DNA from: Glandiceps talaboti
Taxonomy: Eukaryota > Hemichordata > Enteropneusta > Spengelidae
Reading direction: 5' to 3'
NCBI RefSeq assembly: GCF_964340395.1
Contig: NC_135557.1
Coordinates: 6,953,216-7,017,215, forward strand
DNA: 64,000 nt
Shown here: positions 38,801 through 64,000 of the stretch, one piece after another
Layout: each line of letters starts with the position of its first letter
Position numbering within the stretch: the first letter of the stretch is position 1
Made by a program: the position numbers and the translations under genes
The notes under the pieces: generated by a model
Databases searched by the model: none
What the model was told of the DNA's origin: nothing
What the model saw: only the letters and a program-made list of their open reading frames with translations

Positions 38801-41800
38801 AACATCAGGTCTTCTAATTATACTAACCACAAAGGAAATACAGATCTAGGGAACTGTGAATAAACTGAACAAATATATACATTCTATATCTAGGGAACTG
38901 TGAATAAACTGAACAAATATATACACTCTATATCTAGGGGACTCTATTAATAAACTGAACAAACCATACGCTCTATATCTAGGGAACTCTATGAATAAAC
39001 TGAACAAACCATACACTCTATATCTAGGGGACTCTATGAATAAACTGAACAAACCATACACTCTATATCTAGGGAACTCTATGAATAAACTGAACAAACC
39101 ATACACTCTATATCTAGGGGACTATATGAATAAACTGAACAAACTAATACTCTATATCTAGGGGACTCTATGAATAAACTGAACAAACCATACACTCTAT
39201 ATCTAGGGGACTATATGAATAAACTGAACAAACTAATACTCTATATCTAGGGGACTCTATGAATAAACTGAACAAACCATACACTCTATATCTAGGGGAC
39301 TCTATGAATAAACTGAACAAACCATACACTCTATATCTAGGGGACTCTATGAATAAACTGAACAAACCATACACTCTATATCTAGGGGACTCTATGAATA
39401 AACTGAACAAACCATACACTCTATATCTAGGGGACTCTATGAATAAACTGAACAAACCATACACTCTATATCTAGGGGACTCTATGAATAAACTGAACAA
39501 ACCATACACTCTATATCTAGGGGACTCTATGAATAAACTGAACAAACCATACACTCTATATCTAGGGGACTCTATGAATAAACTGAACAAACCATACACT
39601 CTATATCTAGGGGACTCTATGAATAAACTGAACAAACCATACATTCTATATCTAGGGGACTCTATGAATAAACTGAACAAACCATACACTCTATATCTAG
39701 GGGACTCTACATAAACTGAACAAACCATACACTCTATATCTAGGGAACTCTATGAATAAACTGAACAAACTAATACTCTATATCTAGGGGACTCTATGAA
39801 TAAACTGAACAAACCATACACTCTATATCTAGGGGACTCTATGAATAAACTGAACAAACCATACACTCTATATCTAGGGGACTCTATGAATAAACTGAAC
39901 AAACCATACATTCTATATCTAGGGGACTCTATGAATAAACTGAACAAACCATACACTCTATATCTAGGGGACTCTACATAAACTGAACAAACCATACACT
40001 CTATATCTAGGGAACTCTATGAATAAACTGAACAAACTAATACTCTATATCTAGGGGACTCTATGAATAAACTGAACAAACCATACACTCTATATCTAGG
40101 GAACTCTATGAATAAACTGAACAAACTAATACTCTATATCTAGGGGACTCTATGAATAAACTGAACAAACCATACACTCTATATCTAGGGGACTCTATGA
40201 ATAAACTGAACAAATATATACATTGTATATCTAGGGGACTATATGAATAAACTGAACAAATATATACATTCTATATCTAGGGGACTCTATGAATAAACTG
40301 AACAAACTAATACTCTATATCTAGGGGACTCTATGAATAAACTGAACAAACCATACACTCTATATCTAGGGGACTCTATGAATAAACTTAACAAACCATA
40401 CACTCTATATCTAGGGGACTCTATGAATAAACTGAACAAACCATACACTCTATATCTAGGGGACTCTATGAATAAACTGAACAAACTAATACTCTATATC
40501 TAGGGAACTCTATGAATAAACTGAACAAATATATACACTCTATATCTAGGGGACTCTATGAATAAACTGAACAAACCATACACTCTATATCTAGGGGACT
40601 CTATGAATAAACTGAACAAACCATACACTCTATATCTAGGGGACTCTATGAATAAACTGAACAAACCATATCTAGGGGATTCTATGAACAAACTAATACT
40701 CTATATCTAGGGGACTCTATGAATAAACTGAACAAACCATACACTCTATATCTAGGGGACTCTATGAATAAACTGAACAAACCATACACTCTATATCTAG
40801 GGGACTCTATGAATAAACTGAACAAACCATACATTCTATATCTAGACTCTATGAATAAACTGAACAAATATATACATTCTATATCTAGGGGACTCTATGA
40901 ATAAACTGAACAAACCATACACTCTTTATCTAGGGGACTCTATGAATAAACTGAACAAACCATACACTCTATATCTAGGGGACTCTATGAATAAACTGAA
41001 CAAACCATACACTCTATATCTAGGGGACTCTATGAATAAACTGAACAAATATATACATTCTATATCTAGGGGACTCTATGAATAAACTGAACAAACCATA
41101 CACTCTATATCTAGGGGACTCTACATAAACTGAACAAACCATACACTCTATATCTAGGGGACTCTATGAATAAACTGAACAAACCATACACTCTTTATCT
41201 AGGGGACTCTATGAATAAACTGAACAAACCATACACTCTATATCTAGGGGACTCTATGAATAAACTGAACAAACCATACACTCTATATCTAGGGGACTCT
41301 ATGAATAAACTGAACAAACCATACACTCTTTATCTAGGGGACTCTATGAATAAACTGAACAAACCATACACTCTATATCTAGGGGACTCTATGAATAAAC
41401 TGAACAAACCATACACTCTTTATCTAGGGGACTCTATGAATAAACTGAACAAACCATACACTCTATATCTAGGGGACTCTATGAATAAACTGAACAAACC
41501 ATACACTCTATATCTAGGGGACTCTATGAATAAACTGAACAAATATATACATTCTATATCTAGGGGACTCTATGAATAAACTGAACAAACCATACACTCT
41601 ATATCTAGGGGACTCTATGAATAAACTGAACAAATATATACATTCTATATCTAGGGGACTCTATGAATAAACTGAACAAACCATACACTCTATATCTAGG
41701 GGACTCTATGAATAAACTGAACAAACCATACACTCTATATCTAGGGGACTCTACATAAACTGAACAAACCATACACTCTTTATCTGGGGGATTCTATGAA

Positions 41801-43012
41801 TAAACTGAACAAACCATACACTCTATATCTAGGGGATTCTATGAATAAACTGAACAAACCATACACTCTATATCTAGGGGACTCTATGAATAAACTGAAC
41901 AAACTAATACACTATAGGGGACTCTATGAATAAACTGAACAAACCATACACTCTTTATCTGGGGGATTCTATGAATAAACTGAACAAACTAATACTCTAT
42001 ATCTAGGGGACTCTATGAATAAACTGAACAAACTAATACTCTATATCTAGGGGACTCTATGAATAAACTGAACAAACCATACACTCTTTATCTAGGGGAC
42101 TCTATGAATAAACTGAACAAACCATACACTCTATATCTAGGGAACTCTATGAATAAACTGAACAAACTAATACTCTATATCTAGGGGACTCTATGAATAA
42201 ACTGAACAAATATATACATTCTATATCTAGGGGACTCTATGAATAAACTGAACAAACCATACACTCTATATCTAGGGGACTCTATGAATAAGCTGAACAA
42301 ACCATACACTCTATACCTACATGTAGACTCTATAACGAATATTAATACTATATATATTACCAGTAAATAGACAAGTGACAGGGCAGATACACGTACAAAT
42401 GTACCTCACTTCATGTATTTTATTGCTATGAGTTTCATAATTATCACACATCATGAGTTAACGATGTCATTGTAATTCGAGACTATATTATACGGATCTT
42501 GTCTCTGAGAAAATTAATAAATTTCATGAGGTGGACCTAAAAACAATCCCGTAAATATATCTGCTAACTATTACCAAAATACGCCATTAACGGCGTTTAG
42601 TCAAGACGTAAACATGACAACATGGGGTGCACTCAACAGCGATGTGGATATTGATATCACGTACAGCAAAACCTTATCGACACATAATGAACATTTCAAC
42701 CGTTACTAATGTGAACGCAATAAGAAAAATACTGCTTTTACAGACATATCATACATGTATATTTTTTGTTGTGATCAAAAATGTGTGAACCTTTCGACTT
42801 TCTCCAAGTCCAAATAACCGGATCTCGTAAATTTGGGACTCGCGCGAGTCCTGTGAACATATTTACATTTTTCGGTTCAAAAAATAGTTAAACGTGGAAT
42901 GGTAACACGGTTTTATAAGTGTTAACCAAATACTTCAGTGATATCACGTTTACTTTTGAAAGATATACGAAATTCTGCTTACCTGGCTCTCGTCCTCGTC
43001 AAAGTCGGCCAT
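21821..43012 (-). CDS. IFT46: Intraflagellar transport protein 46 (9 exons, 399 aa)
   Basis: Subunit of IFT complex B, needed for anterograde transport and ciliary assembly. In well-studied species it docks outer dynein arm cargo and binds IFT52/IFT88. Exons (high to low): 43012-42983, 38785-38680, 37878-37775, 36769-36728, 25952-25777, 24817-24649, 24449-24202, 23873-23660, 21931-21821. Phases agree throughout and the total is 1200 nt. Exon 1 encodes MADFDEDESQ. Exons 2-4 are low-complexity N-terminus. Exon 5 holds two Asp runs (15 and 13). Exons 6-9 are the conserved core: YDPADYEHLP, IPDFIPAVGDIDAF (exon 6), LDEPCAKQSDPTVLDL and ISELHRSKPPPTVHY (exon 7), MPDIDDLMQEWPPEFEDLL and IQSLHVLFTLYSEFKNSQ (exon 8). 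Exon 9 ends EEPDRFVL. Exon 4 (42 nt, phase 0-0) is the least certain; skipping it keeps the frame. Introns 1 and 4 are dominated by minisatellites. Confidence 0.93.
21998..22215. repeat. ~29-bp tandem repeat, IFT46 intron 8
   Basis: About seven copies of TTGTTTTGCTACATTTTGCA-TGCCAGAG, 65 bp beyond the exon-9 acceptor. Confidence 0.85.
22239..22602. mobile_element. Foldback MITE family A, copy 1
   Basis: A long palindromic element. The left arm is TTTAAAGTGG, GATGAGGATTGGGTATTTAT, AATTTATAAAACAATTT, ATGGCTTCCTACTT; the right arm is the reverse complement. The centre contains TTTGTTATT/AACAAACTTT. Closely similar copies lie at 22905, 34078 and 49257, and a half copy at 26222. Confidence 0.85.
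22905..23312. mobile_element. Foldback MITE family A, copy 2
   Basis: Ends TTTAAAGTGGCCATATGGAT and ATCCATATGGCCACTT. An internal ~80-bp segment (GCAAAACGCTAAACA to ATGCTCTTTCGCA) is duplicated, making this copy longer than the others. It lies in IFT46 intron 8. Confidence 0.85.
23332..23425. repeat. Dispersed repeat related to 61990-62100
   Basis: ATGCACAAGCCAAATTATTG, AACAGAAAATAT and ACCTGG/ACAACC blocks resemble the intron sequence just after the exon at 61904-61969, which is itself duplicated there. Confidence 0.5.
23850..24035 (-). repeat. 46-bp tandem repeat of the IFT46 exon-8 acceptor
   Basis: The segment spanning the exon-8 3' splice site (GTTTCAG|GACCATGCC) and the first ~24 exon nucleotides is present four times. 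The AG|GAC junctions fall at 23873, 23919, 23965 and 24011. The 23873 copy leads into the full exon; the others run on into TTATTGTTGA and the next copy. Confidence 0.92.
24987..25277 (+). mobile_element. hAT-like MITE, copy 1
   Basis: Ends AGGGCTTAAAATTAAC and GTTAATTCAAGCCCT form short inverted termini. The interior has GGGCTACC/GGTAGCCC motifs and TTTAAATCATCACATAATCA. Related copies are at 44668-45005 (inverted) and 60930-61169. hAT affiliation is suggested only by CAGGG-type ends. Confidence 0.65.
25277..25662. repeat. 64-bp tandem array, IFT46 intron 5
   Basis: Six nearly identical copies with GGTGATGAGTACCTCTCGCT and AACTAGTGTTTTCAGTGG. In the IFT46 sense each copy contains CTCAG|GTAACC, a good 5' splice-site match. 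Confidence 0.93.
26222..26405. mobile_element. Foldback MITE family A, half copy
   Basis: Only the right half is clear: TTGCATTGTATTGAGTTACA, AAGTAGGAAGCCATGATAAA, AATCCTCATCAATATGG and CACTTTA. It lies in IFT46 intron 4 immediately before the 48-bp array. Confidence 0.65.
26467..29583. repeat. 48-bp minisatellite, IFT46 intron 4
   Basis: About 64 copies of a unit with GGAACTAGACTATGTGAGTG, GAGGTGTAAATGGTAACGAT and ACTGTATA. Point variants are TGATAC, TGCATA and short deletions. The left edge (AACATGGTTTCTAACTAAAT) and the unit match a LINE tail at 63056-63126. The unit length is a multiple of three, so minus-strand HLHLHSHSL frames stay open without being genes. Confidence 0.96.
29583..29870 (-). 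repeat. Dispersed repeat with (CTGT)n/(CT)n
   Basis: Inverted copy of 17735-18062, ending in (CTGT)n at 29808-29838 and (CT)n to about 29870. A pyrimidine-rich tract continues to 30180. Confidence 0.75.
29871..30486. other. Pyrimidine-rich intron DNA
   Basis: C/T-rich sequence to about 30190, including a C-run at 30172-30185, then ordinary AT-rich intron. No exon recognised. Confidence 0.5.
30487..31672. repeat. 27-bp minisatellite, IFT46 intron 4
   Basis: About 44 copies of AATGACAGCCTAACATGACA plus GGTATGT or GGTGTGT. MLGCHYIPV-type frames on the minus strand are translated repeat. On the plus strand (antisense to IFT46) many copies read ACAG|GTATGT. Confidence 0.96.
31673..32209. other. 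Intron DNA without recognised content
   Basis: AT-rich, with clustered TACATGTACA words toward the end; nothing else supportable. Confidence 0.4.
32210..32960. repeat. 21-bp minisatellite, IFT46 intron 4
   Basis: About 36 copies of ATGATATACAAGTGTATGTA with one-base variants (TATAAG, TGAATG, TGCATG). All three minus frames are open because the unit lacks stops on that strand. Confidence 0.95.
32961..34077. other. IFT46 intron 4, unremarkable stretch
   Basis: No exon, array or complete element recognised between the 21-bp array and the MITE at 34078. Confidence 0.4.
34078..34435. mobile_element. Foldback MITE family A, copy 3
   Basis: Left arm TATGGATAAGGATTGGGTAT with AATTTATAAAACAATTTT; right arm AGGTAGGAAGCCATGATAAA with AAAATCCAAAGTAAATAA and TTATGGCCAATTTAA. 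Central TGTTTGTTATTGTACGTA. Confidence 0.85.
34605..34982. mobile_element. MITE with ~85-bp inverted ends and TA flanks
   Basis: The left end is TACAGCTCATTGCAAGTTAG, then TTCACTGGCT. The right end is AGCCAGTGAA, then CTAACTTGCAATGTGCTGTA. Terminal TA on both sides fits a Tc1/mariner-type insertion. No coding capacity. Confidence 0.65.
35360..35655. repeat. ~125-bp diverged direct repeat
   Basis: Two to three copies share CTAGCTCTGTGCAA, CTGGCACTTA, CTCATCAG and AACTGGAAGG. They lie in IFT46 intron 4. Confidence 0.6.
36745..37145 (-). repeat. ~75-bp tandem repeat carrying the IFT46 exon-4 acceptor side
   Basis: Copies begin with GATTGA at about 36748, 36822, 36896 and 36971, with one or two decayed copies to 37145. 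In the IFT46 sense each has GCCTTTAAGAG then GCAGAGTCAAAGCAAG, matching the exon-4 acceptor and first ~27 nt. Only the 36728-36769 copy keeps a donor (CACAG|GTAGAT). Confidence 0.75.
37920..38230. repeat. ~75-95-bp direct repeat, IFT46 intron 2
   Basis: Four copies share GCCATCAGAAATATGGGGAG, ACGACATAACCTACAT and TTGTACACTGACCATTG. Confidence 0.8.
38846..42320. repeat. 45-bp minisatellite, IFT46 intron 1
   Basis: About 75 copies of a unit containing GAATAAACTGAACAAACC, ATACACTCTATATCTAGG and GGACTCTAT. Recurrent variants are AAACTAATAC, AAATATATACATT and ACATAAACTG. Both strands stay open for long frames (MNKLNKPYTLYLGDS and its complement YGLFSLFIESPRYRV) because the unit is 15 codons. These are not genes. 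Confidence 0.97.
42837..42850. promoter_or_regulatory. 14-bp CpG palindrome GACTCGCGCGAGTC
   Basis: Perfect palindrome in the 5' end of IFT46 intron 1, about 130 bp downstream of exon 1. Function is not known; position suggests a promoter-proximal element. Confidence 0.3.
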
Positions 43013-43600
43013 CAGAAGAAACAGAAAATGCTAGGCAATGGAATGCTTTGAAAATACGTGATCTCGCGAGATTAGCCGATACCTCATTTTGACCTAGCAA
43101 TAGATTCTGCGTCATAATTATATTCCACGAGATGTTGATGCACGCATATGCATATGTGTTATGGATTGCCAGGCGGTATGGATTGTCATGAATAAATTCG
43201 AAATATTCCTTCTGTTTTCATGTGTTTATTTTTCATTACTTCTTTTGTATTTAGTTTGAAGTGTCCATTAGTTAACAACATTTTTGTCAAATATGGAAAC
43301 ATATTTATCGTCTCAGGACACAATCGATATTCAAACTTAACTCAGGGCGTTAAATAATCTAGGTATATTGTTTAAATAAAACCTGGTAACTCTCTAAATC
43401 TTAAAATAAAGGTGACTTAATAATTTGATCGGTCTGAAGATTGAAATGTTGGGAGTCGGATCTCATGCTGCATATGAATCTATTGCTTTGTCAAAAATCA
43501 GACTTTCACTTCGGTCAAAGGTTAATCATTGAAAATGGTCGACATAAGCAGTTGAGTGAATGTGGTTTCTCGGCAGAGTCGCGAAAACAAACGCGACTTA
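43013..43600. promoter_or_regulatory. Bidirectional promoter, IFT46 / unknown gene
   Basis: 588 bp separate the two start codons. The palindrome TCTCGCGAGA lies at 43062-43071, 50 bp upstream of the IFT46 ATG. This motif is known from divergent housekeeping-type promoters. Two weak X-box-like half sites (ATTGCCTAGCATT at 43029-43041, complement strand, and a second near 43093-43106) could bind RFX factors, as expected for a ciliary gene, but neither matches fully. A seven-codon upstream frame (ATG at about 43535) precedes the plus-strand gene. Confidence 0.6.
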
Positions 43601-61954
<18,354 letters not shown>

Positions 61955-61969
<15 letters not shown>

Positions 61970-62260
61970 GTAAATCTTATATTTAGTATTATTATTACAC
62001 ATGCACAAACCAAGTTATTGTTTTCAAACAGAAAATATGGATTATGCATGTCAGTATCTTTGTCATTTGATGTAACAACAACCTGTGTCCTTTGTTACTA
62101 TGTACTTTCTCTTTAGTAGACAGGTAAATCTCATACATATATTACACCATGCACAAACCAAGTTATTGTCTTCAAACATAAAATATGGATATTATACAAA
62201 TGTCTATCCCAATTATTCTACATCACAACAATCTGTGTCTACATGTATGTCATTACTTCA
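61955..62260 (+). repeat. 154-bp duplication of the exon-2 donor
   Basis: CTTTAG-AGACAG|GTAAATCT and the following intron (ATGCACAAACCAAGTTATTG) recur 154 bp downstream at 62111 as CTTTAGTAGACAGGTAAATC, giving a second potential donor. A third, weaker unit may start near 62255. Confidence 0.8.
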
Positions 62261-64000
62261 ATAGTACTTTTTATAAGCACAGCTGACAATATAAGTCAGA
62301 ACATCCCAAATCATCTTTATATTTTTTCCCAATTTTTTTCGTAAGTTATGTTAGAGGAAGTATAATTAACGTTTTGTGTTGTCTGCTGAACAAAGAATAT
62401 AGAAATGTGGAATAGTAACTAATTTAATGAATTATAGATAAATTTAATAAATGATTTATTACTACTTTCACTAATAATTATAATACAAACTCTTGGATAT
62501 CATTATTTTTCAATAATTCTCTTCTACGTTAAGACAGAAATTGTAAGCGATATAAGGAGGTTTGTTACTTGAGTAGAAACTAGATACATATCTTGTGAGA
62601 AGTAGTTACGGCTGAATGAAGACAAATATTGTAGAATAATACATTATTGTACTTGTACAAACAGTGAGGAATATATCAATTCTTGGTACCTGAAATAGAA
62701 TATTACTGCCTATATACATGTAGGTGCATCATAAAAATAATGAAAATTCGGTTTCTAGGTCAACTTCAGAATTTCTGCTTCATGCGCTTCACATCATGCA
62801 TTACTATAGGCATGCATGATGAGAATACAAAATGTAAGTCGATTCTCTTTAAGTGTTCTATTTTGTGTCCTGTAGTATAAGGTAAGGTACTGAGAATAAG
62901 TCAACCATCTTGTTATCATCAGATTACCGACAAATTTACCACCTATAGCAGTCATTCATTCTCATATGTTGCCCCCAAACTACATGACGGAACACTTTGC
63001 CTTAACATTCACCGAGCCTCCAGAGTGGATTGTTTCAAAACAAAACTGAAGTCTTCATCAACATGGTTTCTAACTAAACCACATCAGTGCAGGTGTAAAC
63101 CATAACGATACTGTATAGGAACTAGACTAGTATTAATACTAGCCAACCCTGCTAAGTCCCAATAAAAAAAATTTTGTAGTTCCAGTTACACTCAATTTGG
63201 TGGGGAGGTAGATTTTTTATTTTATTTTATTATATTTTTCCCCCATCGACTATTTCTGGTGAGACTTCACAATTTTCCCAATTTTATTAATATAATTTTT
63301 CTCAAATACATAAAAAAAAAAGAAGAAGTTTACGGTCGGCAGTAAAAAACTAGGTGGGGTTGGGTAACCAGAACCAAATAATTTTTTTTTCTAGGCCTAA
63401 CCAAGAAAGTTCAAACTGTCAAATTTGTCTACTATCTTACTAACCAGTTTACATCACGATGCAATCTCTGTTTTACTGTCTCCTTGGTTTGTAATGTAAG
63501 ACTAAAGCAAAAACACAGATTGCGATGTAAACAGGCTACTATCTCACAGGTAGACAACATCTTATGATGCATGTTGTACTTATTATATAACATTGAAGTA
63601 TTATATTTCCATGGTAACCGTTGTCTGGATGCCAACATACATGGTCTCGAAGTCTAAAACACATCTGGTCAAATTCCCTCAATCAGCACAAAAAGTTGTT
63701 CATCCAATCAGTGAACCCCAACTGTTATAATGATGTAAATAACTTTTAGGTCCTGAGCTGACAAATATATCATATTTGGACATTACAAAACTGCCCCAGT
63801 AAACATTAACTTTATGAGCAGAGGGACTGTGTTATTGGTTAGAATTTTGTGATTTTGTGATTAATTAACAGAGATATGATGTGAATGACTATGTGGGTGG
63901 CTGTGGGTGAATTTTATATTGCATCTCATGCATTTCAGGACTTGTAGAGTACTGGCTTTGACTATACATGTACTTGGAGTGGAGATGTAAATCGTAATGA
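62261..64000. other. Intron DNA to the window edge
   Basis: No further confident exon. It includes the LINE tail at 62930-63130 and a GGAGTGGAGATGTAAAT fragment at the right edge that resembles the 48-bp array unit. Confidence 0.4.
62930..63130 (+). mobile_element. LINE tail remnant, source-like for the 48-bp array
   Basis: The plus strand reads HSFSYVAPKLHDGTLCLNIH, then RASRVDCFKTKLKSS, a decayed RT C-terminus like that at 49988-50222. It continues into CAACATGGTTTCTAACTAAA and ACGATACTGTATAGGAACTA, the same sequence that starts and builds the 48-bp array at 26467. Confidence 0.75.

Noticed and set aside
38846-42320. Long open frames on both strands (MNKLNKPYTLYLGDS and complementary repeats)
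   Set aside because: Pure translation of a 45-bp minisatellite inside IFT46 intron 1; no start context or splice logic, and both strands open only because the unit is 3n.
63939-64000. Possible exon 3 of the unknown gene after GCATTTCAG at 63930-63938
   Set aside because: It would be in phase but stops within 20 codons, and its end (GGAGTGGAGATGTAAAT) is LINE-tail/minisatellite sequence.

Overview
The window is animal nuclear DNA: spliced genes with GT-AG introns of up to about 18 kb, very long intronic minisatellites, and several families of inverted-repeat (MITE-like) elements, LINE remnants and tRNA-derived SINEs. Strong enrichment for short ACATGTACATGT-type words, a CYP2-clan P450 and a ciliary gene with a long acidic tract fit a marine invertebrate (deuterostome or lophotrochozoan). 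I cannot name the species from sequence alone.

Layout. 1-2990: minisatellite, a LINE reverse-transcriptase scrap and low-complexity DNA. 2999-7175 (minus): a two-exon, transposase-like gene of an uncharacterised multi-copy invertebrate family, with an SAP-like segment and zinc-ligand-like Cys/His clusters, interrupted by one in-frame TAG. A 13-bp inverted repeat with E2F-like sites lies just upstream. 9235-17695 (plus): a complete three-exon cytochrome P450 (495 aa) with every hallmark motif. Its first intron holds a 2.1-kb element with terminal inverted repeats and TTA duplications (Harbinger-like), then a 67-bp tandem array. 17696-21820: intergenic, repeat fragments only. 21821-43012 (minus): a complete nine-exon IFT46 gene (399 aa, intraflagellar transport complex B). 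Its introns are filled with minisatellites of 45, 48, 27, 21, 64 and 75 bp. 43013-43600: a compact head-to-head promoter containing a TCTCGCGAGA palindrome. 43601-61969 (plus, continuing past the window): the 5' part of an unrecognised gene with an 18-kb first intron and a phase-compatible alternative first exon at 59484. 61970-64000: intron of that gene, with a duplicated splice donor and a LINE tail.

The most unusual theme is that several tandem repeats look seeded at exon boundaries. The 3' splice site and first ~24 nt of IFT46 exon 8 are repeated four times at 46-bp spacing. The acceptor side of IFT46 exon 4 is repeated at 75 bp. The IFT46 stop-codon region is repeated at 51 bp. The exon-2 donor of the neighbouring gene is duplicated at 154 bp. 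In addition, the 48-bp array of IFT46 intron 4 matches the 3' tail of a LINE remnant found near 63.1 kb. Tandem arrays together cover roughly a fifth of the window. No true tRNA, rRNA or CRISPR locus was seen.
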